From: Tenacibaculum sp. 190130A14a | GTDB taxonomy: Bacteria; Bacteroidota; Bacteroidia; Flavobacteriales; Flavobacteriaceae | Assembly: GCF_964048965.1 (NCBI RefSeq) | Contig: NZ_OZ040189.1 | Location: 3,574,501 to 3,638,500, forward strand | Direction of reading: 5' to 3' | DNA: 64,000 nt | In this document: positions 9,478 through 18,576 of the stretch, one piece after another | Position numbering within the stretch: the stretch's first letter is position 1 | Layout: every line of letters starts with the position of its first letter | Position numbers and translations under genes: made by a program | Notes under the pieces: model-generated | Told to the model about the DNA's origin: nothing | Database searches by the model: none | What the model saw: only the letters and a program-made list of their open reading frames with translations

Positions 9478-9874
9478 GTTTAATACAGCATTTATCTGTT
9501 TTACATTGACAATAATTCAAATTATATATATGCAACACTACTAATAACATTGTTGGTATATATATTGCATATTCTGGTAATGAAATCCAATGGAATCTTT
9601 CATTAAAAACAACCATACTAAGTAGCATCCAACACACCCAAAACATAGGTTTAATAATTGAGCTTGTGGTTGTTTGTGTTGAACGATAAATTGCAAAAAA
9701 TGAAATTACTAAGAACACATAATCAATACTTTTCCACCATAATGGTGTAGATTTACAGCCTCCCAAAGAACAACTATGAACAATAAAAAGTATTGGAGTA
9801 GCAATACAATGTAACATACATAGTGTACTAGCAAATGCTCCAAAAACATCAGGTTTTCTTAAAGATAGGTTCAT
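9470..9874 (-). CDS. MerC-domain metal transport protein
   Basis: Small inner-membrane protein with four predicted helices. The first carries LCMLHCIATPILFI (residues about 19-32), the CxxHCxxxP signature of MerC proteins that move mercury or other soft or transition metals. The C-terminal tail CQCKTDKCCIKHE is rich in Cys and His and may bind metal. No mer reductase or regulator is nearby. Its position between folE and a Fur/Zur-type gene suggests zinc or another transition metal rather than mercury. The start codon at 9874 lies 17 bp from a perfect palindrome. Confidence 0.82.
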   Translation of the reverse strand: MNLSLRKPDVFGAFASTLCMLHCIATPILFIVHSCSLGGCKSTPLWWKSIDYVFLVISFFAIYRSTQTTTSSIIKPMFWVCWMLLSMVVFNERFHWISLPEYAIYIPTMLLVVLHIYNLNYCQCKTDKCCIKHE

Positions 9875-9890
9875 TTTAAACTTTAATTAA

Positions 9891-9947
9891 TGCAACTTAG
9901 TTGCAAATATAGATATTCTATTTGTTATTGCAACTTCGTTATAATAA
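9891..9947. promoter_or_regulatory. Divergent promoters with two Zur/Fur-like operators
   Basis: A perfect palindrome TGCAACTTAGTTGCA lies at 9891-9905. A second, imperfect one (TTATTGCAAC-ttc-GTTATAATAA) lies at 9925-9947. For merC-folE the minus strand reads TTG, 19 bases, TATATTTG (9933 to 9904), an exact Bacteroidota promoter whose -7 element overlaps the first palindrome. For the Fur-type gene the plus strand reads TTG at 9922, 20 bases, TAAATTTG at 9945-9952. Operator overlap with both promoters implies repression of both directions, presumably by the adjacent Fur-family protein. Confidence 0.75.
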
Positions 9948-9956
9948 ATTTGTAAC

Positions 9957-10337
9957 ATGGGAATTATTAGAAAAACACAGTCTGTTGAAACATTACTCAA
10001 TGAATTTCAAAAAACTTCTGACGCAATTTCAGCTGTTGAACTTATAGATCGACTTACCTCAAAAATGAACAAAACCACTATCTATCGAGCTTTAGAAAGA
10101 CTCGAAGACGATGGTATATTACATTCTTTTTTAGGAACAAATGGTATAAAATGGTACGCAAAATGTAAGAGTTGCTCTAAAAAAGAACACACCGATAAAC
10201 ATCCACACTTTCAATGTATAAGTTGTGGAAAGGTAGATTGCCTACCTTTCCATGTAAATATTCCTGAGATTCCAAATAGAGAGGTTTATTTTTCTCAAAT
10301 ATTAATTCAGGGTAAATGTGAGACTTGTTCCTCTTAA
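9957..10337 (+). CDS. Fur-family transcriptional regulator, probably Zur-type
   Basis: Metal-dependent repressor. An N-terminal winged helix (TTIYRALERLEDDGILHSF at about 41-59) precedes a dimerisation domain with two Cys pairs (CISCGKVDC and CETCSS), which normally hold structural zinc, plus a His-rich segment HTDKHPHF. At 126 residues it is a little shorter than average Fur. It is divergent from merC-folE and its start codon lies about 5 bp after its own -7 element, so its mRNA may be nearly leaderless and the gene autoregulated. The assignment to Zur over Fur or PerR rests on the context only. Confidence 0.82.
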   Translation: MGIIRKTQSVETLLNEFQKTSDAISAVELIDRLTSKMNKTTIYRALERLEDDGILHSFLGTNGIKWYAKCKSCSKKEHTDKHPHFQCISCGKVDCLPFHVNIPEIPNREVYFSQILIQGKCETCSS

Positions 10338-10343
10338 ATTATA

Positions 10344-11774
10344 TTACCCCAATAATTTATTGGCAGACCGATCCTTTAGACTTTTACCAATACCAATAAA
10401 GAATAAGACTCCACTTATTAAAACAAGTACCCAGATACTAAGCCAAACTTGATTCTCTATTCTATTTTTGTAACTAAACTCAGGTAGTTCATTATAGTTT
10501 TTAATACCAAACTTTTGTTGTTTAAATAACATTGGCACTAAATAATCTCTCCATTTATTTGAAAACTCAAATACTTGTTTTTTATAATCGTTGTAATGCT
10601 TTTCTGAAGTACCCGCCATTTTATTTAATGATTGTTGCATTAATATAGCTGGTGATAAAAATTCAAATGCACTAATTAATTCTTGTTGCTTTTTAAGTTG
10701 ACTTTCATACGCTTCAATTAGAGGTTTAGTTTTTTCCTCCATAACTTTTTCAGAAGCAAAATAATTATGCCAGAAACCAAACTTCTCTTTATCACTTCCA
10801 TTTGCTAACTCTGGATGGTTTCTTAAATATTCACTCATTATTTTATTCTGTTTTTCCTCATTTTCCTTTTTAATTAATCGAATTTCATTGATCATTTTTA
10901 ATCTCGAAGGCGTAGGATATAGTGTACTTCCAATTTGATTAATTGTTGCTGGTAATATCAGGACTATAAGCAACCAAAACCCTATTAATGCCAAGGCATT
11001 CTTGGAAGAATCATTCAATTTAATGTTTACAATACAGGAAAGTACAAACCAGAATAGTATATAACCAGAAACAACTAAACATAAGCCAAGTAAGGTTCCT
11101 ATATCATTAAATGCGTTTACTGAAAATATCGTTAGTACTACTAAAAATATAGCTAATATGATTATTGTGAAAATTACATATCGAATAAGCATCTTCTGTA
11201 GTACCCAATGCATGGTAGAAACCGGCTGGGCAGATAATAATCGTAATGTTCCTAGTTCCTTTTCTTTTGATAAAACATTAAATGTAAAGGCAATAATCAA
11301 TAAAGGTAATATATAAATGATTACAAAGGCTAAGTCAAAATTCCCAAACAATAATTGAACTGGATTTACCATTTCAGCATAATCCAATGCAAAATTATTT
11401 CCATAAACTGTTGGACTTTTAAAATGTGTATACATGTCACTTTGACCAGTAGCTAAAAAAGCAAAGTTTTCTGGAGTCATAACAGCTAAGCGAGGATGTC
11501 GATACCCAATGGTCATTGGTTCAGAAGGCAATCGCCAATGAGGCCCATCTACTTTTTCTCCTTTTTCAAGTTTTTCTAAAGTAGCAATCATTGTACTATC
11601 TTTTTCTTGCAATTCGTTTTGCATTTTGGTAATATCATCTAATCTTTTCTCAACATTCTTTGCTCCATTAAAGGTTGCAAATGAAAATAAAAGTAGTACA
11701 CTTATAAATAGTATTGTTAGCCAATGACTCCTCGTAAGTAGTTTTATTTCGTATTTTAAATTATTGGTAAACAT
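10344..11774 (-). CDS. ABC-2 type permease with DUF3526 (NosY-like), second copy
   Basis: Inner-membrane permease of an ABC exporter-like system. There are hydrophobic segments at about 20-40, 155-180, 200-225, 240-260 and 265-285 and near the C-terminus. A large extracytoplasmic insert follows the first helix and another lies between residues 285 and 430 (DUF3526). The motif KEKELGTLRLLSAQPVS is the usual cytoplasmic contact of this family. It lies 3 bp after a paralogous permease and downstream of the ATPase, forming one transcript. In Flavobacteria similar three-gene sets accompany metal-uptake loci; the transported substrate is unknown. Confidence 0.85.
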   Translation of the reverse strand: MFTNNLKYEIKLLTRSHWLTILFISVLLLFSFATFNGAKNVEKRLDDITKMQNELQEKDSTMIATLEKLEKGEKVDGPHWRLPSEPMTIGYRHPRLAVMTPENFAFLATGQSDMYTHFKSPTVYGNNFALDYAEMVNPVQLLFGNFDLAFVIIYILPLLIIAFTFNVLSKEKELGTLRLLSAQPVSTMHWVLQKMLIRYVIFTIIILAIFLVVLTIFSVNAFNDIGTLLGLCLVVSGYILFWFVLSCIVNIKLNDSSKNALALIGFWLLIVLILPATINQIGSTLYPTPSRLKMINEIRLIKKENEEKQNKIMSEYLRNHPELANGSDKEKFGFWHNYFASEKVMEEKTKPLIEAYESQLKKQQELISAFEFLSPAILMQQSLNKMAGTSEKHYNDYKKQVFEFSNKWRDYLVPMLFKQQKFGIKNYNELPEFSYKNRIENQVWLSIWVLVLISGVLFFIGIGKSLKDRSANKLLG

Positions 11775-11777
11775 GAT

Positions 11778-13181
11778 TTATATTTTTTTTGAAGAAGCTA
11801 TTAAAACAATAAATGGAAGTACTAACCAAAGCCCTAAAAACGCTAAACTTCCTTTACTATGACCCAAAATTTTTGTTAATGTTGGCGGAGTGAAACTGAA
11901 CTTTGGTAACTCTTTAAATCTCTTACCATCCATTTTATACCCCCAATCTCCAAGTTTAGAATTGTCTTTTATATCGTTATTTAAAAACGCCTGCTTTTTA
12001 ATTCGATATTCTTCTGCTGCTCTAGTGAATTTCCAGTGCAAGTTATCGCTAGTATTTGCTATATCCATTGATAAAAATCTCACTGTAATAAAAGGTGATA
12101 AAAAAGCCACACTTTTGTAAGTTTCATTTTGTTGATTCGCAATCTCATTTAAAACTGCATAATGTTTTTCATAAATTTTAGCCTCATGTTCTTCTCCCTT
12201 TTGCATTCGATATCCAGCGTAGTTAAATGGTAATTGACTAATGCTATCTACCCCATATTCTTTTAAAGTTTCTTCTTCTAATTTTTTAGCCGCTTTATTC
12301 CAAGGGTTATGACCATCAAGTCCATTTTTTTTATCTTTTGCTATACGCGCATCAAATTCTGACTTAGAAGGGTATGGGTGATTTCCATTTGCTAAATTGG
12401 TTGCTACTTTAGGTGAAATAAAACTAAAAACAATCCAAATAACTAAACTACTCACCAATGACATTCCAGATGATTTACTCCACATAGAAATTAATATTGT
12501 GAGTGTGGTTATAATCAAATAGTATAAGGTATACACTATAAAAAGCGTAAACAAACTACTCCAACTAAAAAATGCTAAATTCTCTATGCTTGATAAGATT
12601 GTTCCAATAGCTAAAAATATGATTAGTGTTAAAATAAAAATTGGGGCAAACGTTGCCATCCACTTACCTAGCACCAACTTTATAGGGTGTACACCTTGGC
12701 TTTTTAACAATCGAAATGTTTGATGTTCAAATTCTTTGGTATAAGAATTATAACCAATTAAAATGATAATTAGTGGAAACAGATAAATCAATACAAAGTT
12801 GATAGATAATGTTCCGAAACGTGCTAAACTAGTTTGGTCACTTGCTTCACTAAATGAAGCTTCATTTCGACTATGCGCTTCTAAAAAAATAGAGTTTCCG
12901 GTATATTTTGTTACTCCATAATCAAACAAAGACAATGCAAATTGAGGTTTAAAAGCATAGGTTCCATAATGTGCTGCTGAATGTGGGTTTTTGGCTCCTT
13001 GTGATTCCCAAATAGAACGTTCTTTGGCTACCGAACTTATATATTGTTCACTATTCTTTTCGTACTGATTAACTCCTGTAATCGTAGCTACAAGTAATAG
13101 TATTAAAGATATCCCAATGACTATTTTAAAACGTCCATCTCTTATTAATTCTTTTAATTCTTTATAAAATATATGCCTCAT
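11778..13181 (-). CDS. ABC-2 type permease with DUF3526 (NosY-like), first copy
   Basis: Paralogue of the following gene with the same layout: one N-terminal helix (about 20-38), a large external domain to about residue 130, five central helices, a second external domain (about 265-415) and a last helix near the C-terminus. The family motif appears as KEFEHQTFRLLKSQGVHPIK. It overlaps the ATPase gene by 20 bp, so translation is probably coupled. The two permeases likely form a heterodimer with the ATPase. Confidence 0.85.
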   Translation of the reverse strand: MRHIFYKELKELIRDGRFKIVIGISLILLLVATITGVNQYEKNSEQYISSVAKERSIWESQGAKNPHSAAHYGTYAFKPQFALSLFDYGVTKYTGNSIFLEAHSRNEASFSEASDQTSLARFGTLSINFVLIYLFPLIIILIGYNSYTKEFEHQTFRLLKSQGVHPIKLVLGKWMATFAPIFILTLIIFLAIGTILSSIENLAFFSWSSLFTLFIVYTLYYLIITTLTILISMWSKSSGMSLVSSLVIWIVFSFISPKVATNLANGNHPYPSKSEFDARIAKDKKNGLDGHNPWNKAAKKLEEETLKEYGVDSISQLPFNYAGYRMQKGEEHEAKIYEKHYAVLNEIANQQNETYKSVAFLSPFITVRFLSMDIANTSDNLHWKFTRAAEEYRIKKQAFLNNDIKDNSKLGDWGYKMDGKRFKELPKFSFTPPTLTKILGHSKGSLAFLGLWLVLPFIVLIASSKKI

Positions 13182-13896
13182 CTTGACTTACATTTTTAAA
13201 GTTCATAATATCTAAGTAAATCGACTCTAACTCCATTAACGAAACCTCTGAAGTATTTAAATAGTTTTCCAAAACTCCCGATCGCATAATTCCAATATGA
13301 GTGCTTACTTCTTTAGCCCTAAACAAATCATGTGTTGCCATTAAAATAGCTACACCATCATTCTTCATTTTAGTTAACAATTCCATAAACTCATTACTTG
13401 ATTTTGGATCTAATCCAGAAGTAGGTTCGTCTAGTAACAATACTTTTGATTCTTTAGCTATAGCTAATGCAATTCCAACTTTTTGACGCATTCCTTTCGA
13501 AAAAGTCTTTACTCTTTGTTTATGAGCTTCTTGCTGTAGTCCTGCTTCACTTAAATATAAAATTAGCTCCGAAGCATCAAAATTTTTACCTGACAACTTC
13601 GTAAAGTAATCCAAGTTTTCAATGGCAGTTAATGTTGGGTATAACATCAAGTTTTCAGGAATATAGGTTAGAAAACTCTTGGTTTTAATCGGATTTCTCT
13701 CCACATCTAATCCGTTAATTTCTGCAGTTCCCGAATTTGGATTTGTAAAATTCAACAACATATTAATTGTGGTTGATTTCCCTGCACCATTAGCGCCTAA
13801 AAGACATAATACTTCCCCTTCTTTTACCTTAAATGATAAATTTTTTACGGCTATAAAATCACCATATTTCTTGGTAATATTTTGTATAGTTATCAT
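13162..13896 (-). CDS. ABC transporter ATP-binding protein (NosF/CcmA type)
   Basis: Nucleotide-binding subunit driving the two DUF3526 permeases. It has Walker A GANGAGKS at about residues 34-41, the variant ABC signature FSKGMRQKVG and Walker B VLLLDEPTSGLDP, followed by the switch His in MATHDLF. At 244 residues the length is normal. It is the first gene of a three-gene minus-strand operon. The stretch between its start and the small gene at 13,999-14,292 contains no obvious terminator, so the small gene may be transcribed ahead of it. Confidence 0.93.
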   Translation of the reverse strand: MITIQNITKKYGDFIAVKNLSFKVKEGEVLCLLGANGAGKSTTINMLLNFTNPNSGTAEINGLDVERNPIKTKSFLTYIPENLMLYPTLTAIENLDYFTKLSGKNFDASELILYLSEAGLQQEAHKQRVKTFSKGMRQKVGIALAIAKESKVLLLDEPTSGLDPKSSNEFMELLTKMKNDGVAILMATHDLFRAKEVSTHIGIMRSGVLENYLNTSEVSLMELESIYLDIMNFKNVSQDEAYIL

Positions 13897-13998
13897 AACT
13901 ATATGATTTAATAAATTAATAAATAGTAGTATGCACGTACACCCATCAAAAACCTATTGTTCTGATGGCTATTCGTAAAAAAACATTTTGGATTGTAA

Positions 13999-14292
13999 TT
14001 AAATCATAGGCGGAGGCCTACTAAAGAGAGCATTATTCACATAACTTTTTTCAAAAGTGTATGCATACCCATTTGGAAGTTGCTGATTAAAAGCATGTTG
14101 TTTCAATTGCTCAAAATCACATACCTCATCAACTAAAAAATATGTGTTATGTCCATTTTCTACATATTCACAAAGGTCGCAATCTTCATAACTCTCATAA
14201 TCGTTGTGTGCGTATGTATGTAAATCTACAAACTTAACTCCGATAAAGAGAATCAGATAAAAAAGTGCTATATGTTTCTTAAAACCTTTCAA
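13999..14292 (-). CDS. Small exported protein of unknown function
   Basis: A 97-residue protein with a signal peptide or anchor (residues 8-25, KHIALFYLILFIGVKFVD), a His- and Tyr-rich segment (HTYAHNDY), one Cys pair (CDLCEY) and an ending SRPPPMI. Small proteins of this general shape are common ahead of metal-related TonB receptor or ABC genes in Flavobacteria. The Cys/His content fits metal handling, but no function is established. It sits 100 bp upstream of the ABC operon in the same direction. Confidence 0.6.
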   Translation of the reverse strand: MKGFKKHIALFYLILFIGVKFVDLHTYAHNDYESYEDCDLCEYVENGHNTYFLVDEVCDFEQLKQHAFNQQLPNGYAYTFEKSYVNNALFSRPPPMI

Positions 14293-14580
14293 TGAGAAAA
14301 TATATGCAACAATATTACTAAAAATATCTATTTGTAATTCCTAAGAGGGTCTTAATATTTCTGTGAGGGCCTCGTATTATTAAAAATCACCATATATATG
14401 CTACCTACCTTCTTTTTAGAGTTCTTGCTATTCAACAGCTATTTGAGAGTTCTAAAATTAAAATTACCTATTACTAGGTATAACCTTACACTTGAATATT
14501 TGAGACTTTTAAAACATCAAATTCAACAAGAGTTAATTCTTGAAAACAACTAACATGAAACTCCAAAAACAACCAAAACT

Positions 14581-14949
14581 ATGGAACAAACAAAGGATTA
14601 CGACAAAACAGATGATTTTAAAAACAACACTGGTTGCGGTTACAATTTAAACGATCAACAAAGATTTGAATTAATCAAGGAAGGCTTTTTATTGGAAGAT
14701 GCCAATCATCAAGGTTTTAATTTTTTCTCAAAATTAAACTATGTATATAACGACAATATCTATGTAGAACATTATAACAAAGAAATCTGGCGAATTGTTT
14801 ACCTAGGACAACCTGCAATTATTAAACATTATCAAGGACAACAATATACCTGCGGAGCTGCTTACGGATATCCTTTAAAAAAAGGAGGTGGTTACTTAAA
14901 ACATGTAAAACTGGGAAGCATAAAGTTTCTTAACAACTATACTCCTTAA
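14581..14949 (+). CDS. Protein of unknown function, first gene of a five-gene operon
   Basis: A 122-residue soluble protein without signal peptide: an N-terminal helical part, then a Tyr-rich beta part (NYVYNDNIYVEHYNKEIWRI) and a glycine turn (KKGGGYLKHV). I do not recognise the family. It starts a run of five genes with short gaps that ends at a strong terminator at 18,438. The start is the only ATG that leaves an untranslated leader with an upstream purine-rich stretch. Confidence 0.6.
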   Translation: MEQTKDYDKTDDFKNNTGCGYNLNDQQRFELIKEGFLLEDANHQGFNFFSKLNYVYNDNIYVEHYNKEIWRIVYLGQPAIIKHYQGQQYTCGAAYGYPLKKGGGYLKHVKLGSIKFLNNYTP

Positions 14950-14962
14950 AACAGTATGCCTT

Positions 14963-15496
14963 ATGAAAAAAATAATCATTTTAATATTCCTGTTATTCTC
15001 CTTTCACACCTCTTTTTCTCAAACTATTAAGTTAGATGGAATTAGTTTTGGTTCGGGAGCTGTTATTGAATCCAAAGAAAACTTTCTAGATGGTGGATAT
15101 CTTGAACTTGGTTACTCAAAAATAAGAATGCAAAAACCTAGTATCTTTTACAGTACAGGAAATGAATTTTCAGGAAAAATCCGTTTTCAGAACTCTAAAT
15201 CGGGCAATTCACTTGGAGTTGTTGTAGGCTATAAATATCATTTTTTAGGATCTCTACTTTCTGTAGGAACAGATCTTGAGTATCTTAAATCACTTAGCTC
15301 AAAAGGTGGGGATTTTAATGTAAACCCTAATTTTCAAATAAACATGTTTACACCTCAACTATCGGTGGTATGTGCTTACTCCATTAATCTAAGTTCTAAC
15401 GGAAATTTAGATACACCTGGAAGAATTTTATTAGGACTCCGTTATGTACACTCTTTTAAAAGAGAAAATTCTCTTAAAAATTTCCAAAGCAGATAA
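14963..15496 (+). CDS. Secreted protein, probable small outer-membrane beta barrel
   Basis: Signal peptide 1-19 (ending SFSQ). The mature part alternates hydrophobic and polar residues in eight or so strand-like segments with glycine-rich turns (LGVVVGYKYHFLGSLLSVGT, RILLGLRYVHSF). This is the pattern of small outer-membrane barrels, although the usual terminal aromatic residue is missing. It lies 13 bp after the preceding gene. Function unknown. Confidence 0.6.
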   Translation: MKKIIILIFLLFSFHTSFSQTIKLDGISFGSGAVIESKENFLDGGYLELGYSKIRMQKPSIFYSTGNEFSGKIRFQNSKSGNSLGVVVGYKYHFLGSLLSVGTDLEYLKSLSSKGGDFNVNPNFQINMFTPQLSVVCAYSINLSSNGNLDTPGRILLGLRYVHSFKRENSLKNFQSR

Positions 15497-15588
15497 TAGA
15501 AAATTAAACCATACTCGAATGGTTTTCTATATCAGAAAAAAACACCATTCATAATATCCTAAATTGAGTATAACCAAACCTAAAAATT

Positions 15589-17088
15589 ATGATTAATCTA
15601 AAACCCATACATCAAGAAGTTCTTAGTTTTAATGGACATGATCATGTCTCTGCAATTATAAATTTTGACTGGCTATTAGATTCTATTTCCGAAGAACTAA
15701 AACTTATTGAATCACAATATAAACGGACTTTAATTCCAACCAATTTCGATGAAATTTCCATTCGATTTATTTTTAATCATTCAGCAATAAAGATAACTGC
15801 TTTAACAGGAGACACCAATTTCACGCTAACAGGATTCAATTTTCAATTAGAACTAGTCGATAAAACTCAAAAAGTTTATGGATCCATTTTTGTTCAATGT
15901 AATACCCAAGTAAAAGGGGATATAACTATAGTGTATAGTAACAATGGTGCAACCGATACATCTTATTCATTTTCACCAATAGAAAACGATGAAATAGAAA
16001 TTACTTTAGGAGAATTTGATGAAAGTGTTATTCTTGATAATTTTGACACCTTAAGTGATTTTCAAACATCAGTTAAAGCCATCTCTTTATTTCTTGATTA
16101 CAACGAATATTTAGATGATCTCTTTAACGCTATCCCAACTCCAAATGTATTTGGAAGCTTAGCATCATATAATTTAAAACCACCTTATAACATTGAATTT
16201 AAAAATGTAGTTATAAATGGTATAAATAGACCCTTTTTATTTGTAAAAGGCGCTCCTTATAAAAACAGCACAGAATTTTGCGATTGTGGTGAACCTGGTG
16301 GAATAATCACTGAAGATGAAATCATCGAATATAATGGTGAAGAGGGGTACGGCTCTAGAGTTGAAAGAACAAGAGTTACAAGAGATGCAGGACAAGTTAA
16401 AGATCAAATTTCAGGAAAATTTGTTGCTGGTTTTCTCTTTCCTTTTCATGATGAAACGACGAATGAATATAAAACTTTTATGAAAGATTTTACCTCTGAA
16501 ACGTCTTTAGTCACTACCATAAAAGATTCCGGCAAAAAAAGCGGTGTTAATTGGTCTTACCAAATCACTGCAAGCGTTCCTATACAAAATATTCAAACTC
16601 AAATAGATTACGATGCTACCAACAAAGAGTATTCTATTATGGTTGATATGCCACACAGTGTTGATGGAACAATTCACTTAAGAAAAAAGATAGGTTGTGG
16701 TGTTTCTATTCGAGATAGAATTGATATTTCAAATGGAGCCATAAATCCTTATAAAATTAAACTTAAAGTCAAATTTGTGCTAACCTCAAAAGGAAGTCAG
16801 ATAATTCTAATTCCTGAGACCAAAGCACAGCTAAGGTTTAGATTAAGACCAAGAGGAATATTCGCTTTTTTAGTATCCTTTTTTGGAAGAGTTATCAATC
16901 GAAAGTTAGTAGAAAAGGAAATTGTAGAAAAAACCAATAATCAATTAATAAGCTTTATTAAAACTTTTGTTATTCCTACAATTCCAAAAGAAAAGTTAAA
17001 TGTTGGCTCTACTATCGTAGACAAAACATTATTCATTGCTTTAGGAGAAAGTTATGAACCTCAAAACGATGGTGAACAGCACCTATAA
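15589..17088 (+). CDS. Large protein of unknown function, possibly lipid-binding-like fold
   Basis: A 499-residue protein with no signal peptide and no transmembrane helix. Strand-rich segments with long amphipathic stretches fill residues 1-200. A Cys triplet (FCDCGEPGG) sits near 226-234. The C-terminal 150 residues contain repeated strand motifs and a helix (NRKLVEKEIVEKTNNQLISF). This shape recalls TULIP or P47-type lipid-binding proteins found next to some toxins, but the resemblance is impressionistic. It is the central and largest gene of the operon. Confidence 0.55.
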   Translation: MINLKPIHQEVLSFNGHDHVSAIINFDWLLDSISEELKLIESQYKRTLIPTNFDEISIRFIFNHSAIKITALTGDTNFTLTGFNFQLELVDKTQKVYGSIFVQCNTQVKGDITIVYSNNGATDTSYSFSPIENDEIEITLGEFDESVILDNFDTLSDFQTSVKAISLFLDYNEYLDDLFNAIPTPNVFGSLASYNLKPPYNIEFKNVVINGINRPFLFVKGAPYKNSTEFCDCGEPGGIITEDEIIEYNGEEGYGSRVERTRVTRDAGQVKDQISGKFVAGFLFPFHDETTNEYKTFMKDFTSETSLVTTIKDSGKKSGVNWSYQITASVPIQNIQTQIDYDATNKEYSIMVDMPHSVDGTIHLRKKIGCGVSIRDRIDISNGAINPYKIKLKVKFVLTSKGSQIILIPETKAQLRFRLRPRGIFAFLVSFFGRVINRKLVEKEIVEKTNNQLISFIKTFVIPTIPKEKLNVGSTIVDKTLFIALGESYEPQNDGEQHL

Positions 17089-17133
17089 TGTATAAGATAA
17101 TAGAAAATTAACCAACAAATAAAACAGAAAATT

Positions 17134-17547
17134 ATGAGTAACGATGCATTTAAAAATCAACTTTCTGGTCTAATAGACCCTCAAATTGGTGAAACTTCTC
17201 CTTTAGAAAAGGATGATCAACAACTTATCTCGGCGTACAATGAAGGATATAACAAACTTTCAGATGAAGAAAAACTTTTAGCTTTTAAAAATATTATACG
17301 TAATTCTGGGAGATGCGGTTTTGCTAATGGCGGAAGCATTCAATATTTAATTAATACTGACTCAAAAAATAGGTACCGAGTAACTATTAGAACCTATTGG
17401 AGAAGTGGAATCTACAGTGGTCAATCTGATAGACCTTTCATTATAGAAGCTGGTAGTAGAATTTTTCTTGGCTGCACAGACTCCGGGTATATTCCAATAA
17501 CTTACTATAGACGAGAAGTTGTAGGAGAAGTAAAACTTAGAAATTAA
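17134..17547 (+). CDS. Protein of unknown function
   Basis: A 137-residue soluble protein. The N-terminal half is helical and acidic, and the C-terminal half is beta-rich with two Cys (RCGFANGGSIQYLI and FLGCTDSGYI). No signal peptide. It sits 45 bp after the 499-residue gene and 21 bp before the frameshifted lipoprotein gene. I do not recognise the family. Confidence 0.6.
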   Translation: MSNDAFKNQLSGLIDPQIGETSPLEKDDQQLISAYNEGYNKLSDEEKLLAFKNIIRNSGRCGFANGGSIQYLINTDSKNRYRVTIRTYWRSGIYSGQSDRPFIIEAGSRIFLGCTDSGYIPITYYRREVVGEVKLRN

Positions 17548-17568
17548 TCATAAAATTAAAAACCTACC

Positions 17569-18427
17569 ATGAAATTAAAAATTATACTTGTTATAGTATC
17601 TTTTTTTTTTAGCATCATGTGCTAGTAACCCTCTAAGTTACTATAATGTAGATGAAAAGGTTACTCTATCTTTAAATCCAATACCAGACTCTGACAGCAT
17701 GGGGATTCTTGCTAGTGGAACCACTCTAGCTTTGGTCGCACCAGAGCTAATTAATCTTGGTTTGAAAGGGGTTAAATCGCTTGTAGAAAATGAACAAAAG
17801 AAGTATACTCAAAGTTATTCTAAAAGTGAGCGAAATGATCGTTTTTACAAAAACAGACCCGCCGATGGTTCCGCTGCAAACTTTTCGTACTCTGGATTTA
17901 CCATTACTCGAAAAGTAAAAAAATCACAAACAATAACAAACGAAGTTGCCTCTAAACTAAAGTTTAATTTTGTTCTTGACCCTGATTCTCACACTATGAT
18001 GGCCATAAAACCTGTTTATGCACAAGTAAATAGTACTAAATCTAAACTAAAAGAAAAAGATAATACTGTTGATTTACTAGTCAATGTTAGTATAAAAGCT
18101 TATTGGACAACTTCAAAAGATGGTGTCCCAACTTTTAACTCTAAAGAAATTTCATCTGTAAGCTTTAATCTTAAAAATTTAGAGTTAGGTAAGATATACG
18201 AGAAAAAAAGTACTAAATTTAAAAATAAAACAAGTGAATGGTTCTCTGCTGTTCCTGTTTCTGTCATTGATAAAAACATTAAAGATTACGGAAAATTCAA
18301 ACTAGAAGTCACAGTTACCGAATCTGATGATTTAAAAAAAAGATTCGAAAAGTTTTCTAAGAGACTAGATGCTTCCGAAGAATTACTAAAAATATTACTG
18401 AAAGATGCATTTAATGTTGAAGATTAA
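17569..18427 (+). CDS. Lipoprotein of unknown function, interrupted by a frameshift at a T10 tract
   Basis: Translation from the ATG at 17,569 gives a signal peptide MKLKIILVIVSFF and then hits TAG at 17,623. One base fewer in the run of ten T at 17,601-17,610 would join it to the long downstream frame and create a textbook lipobox, FFLASCASN. The downstream frame is open from the T tract to 18,427 and encodes about 270 residues of mature protein with a Gly/Ala hydrophobic stretch (residues about 45-60) and a beta-rich remainder. This is a sequencing error, a pseudogene or a slippage-controlled gene. A start at 17,699 would lack the export signal and is less likely. Confidence 0.7.
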
Positions 18428-18437
18428 AGATTACTTC

Positions 18438-18467
18438 AAACTACTGTTGCCTCGGCAACAGTAGTTT
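18438..18467 (+). terminator. Strong terminator closing the five-gene operon
   Basis: A 14-bp perfect stem (arms 18,438-18,451 and 18,454-18,467, core CTACTGTTGCC) with a two-base loop and T-rich 3' flank, 10 bp after the lipoprotein stop codon. Confidence 0.9.
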
Positions 18468-18576
18468 TGTTTATCGCACATTTTACAAACTCCACCTCAC
18501 CACTTAAAAAACTTAATTCATTATATTTACGTTCGTAAAAAAAATGTTATTATTTATCGAAGCGTAAACCTCTATA

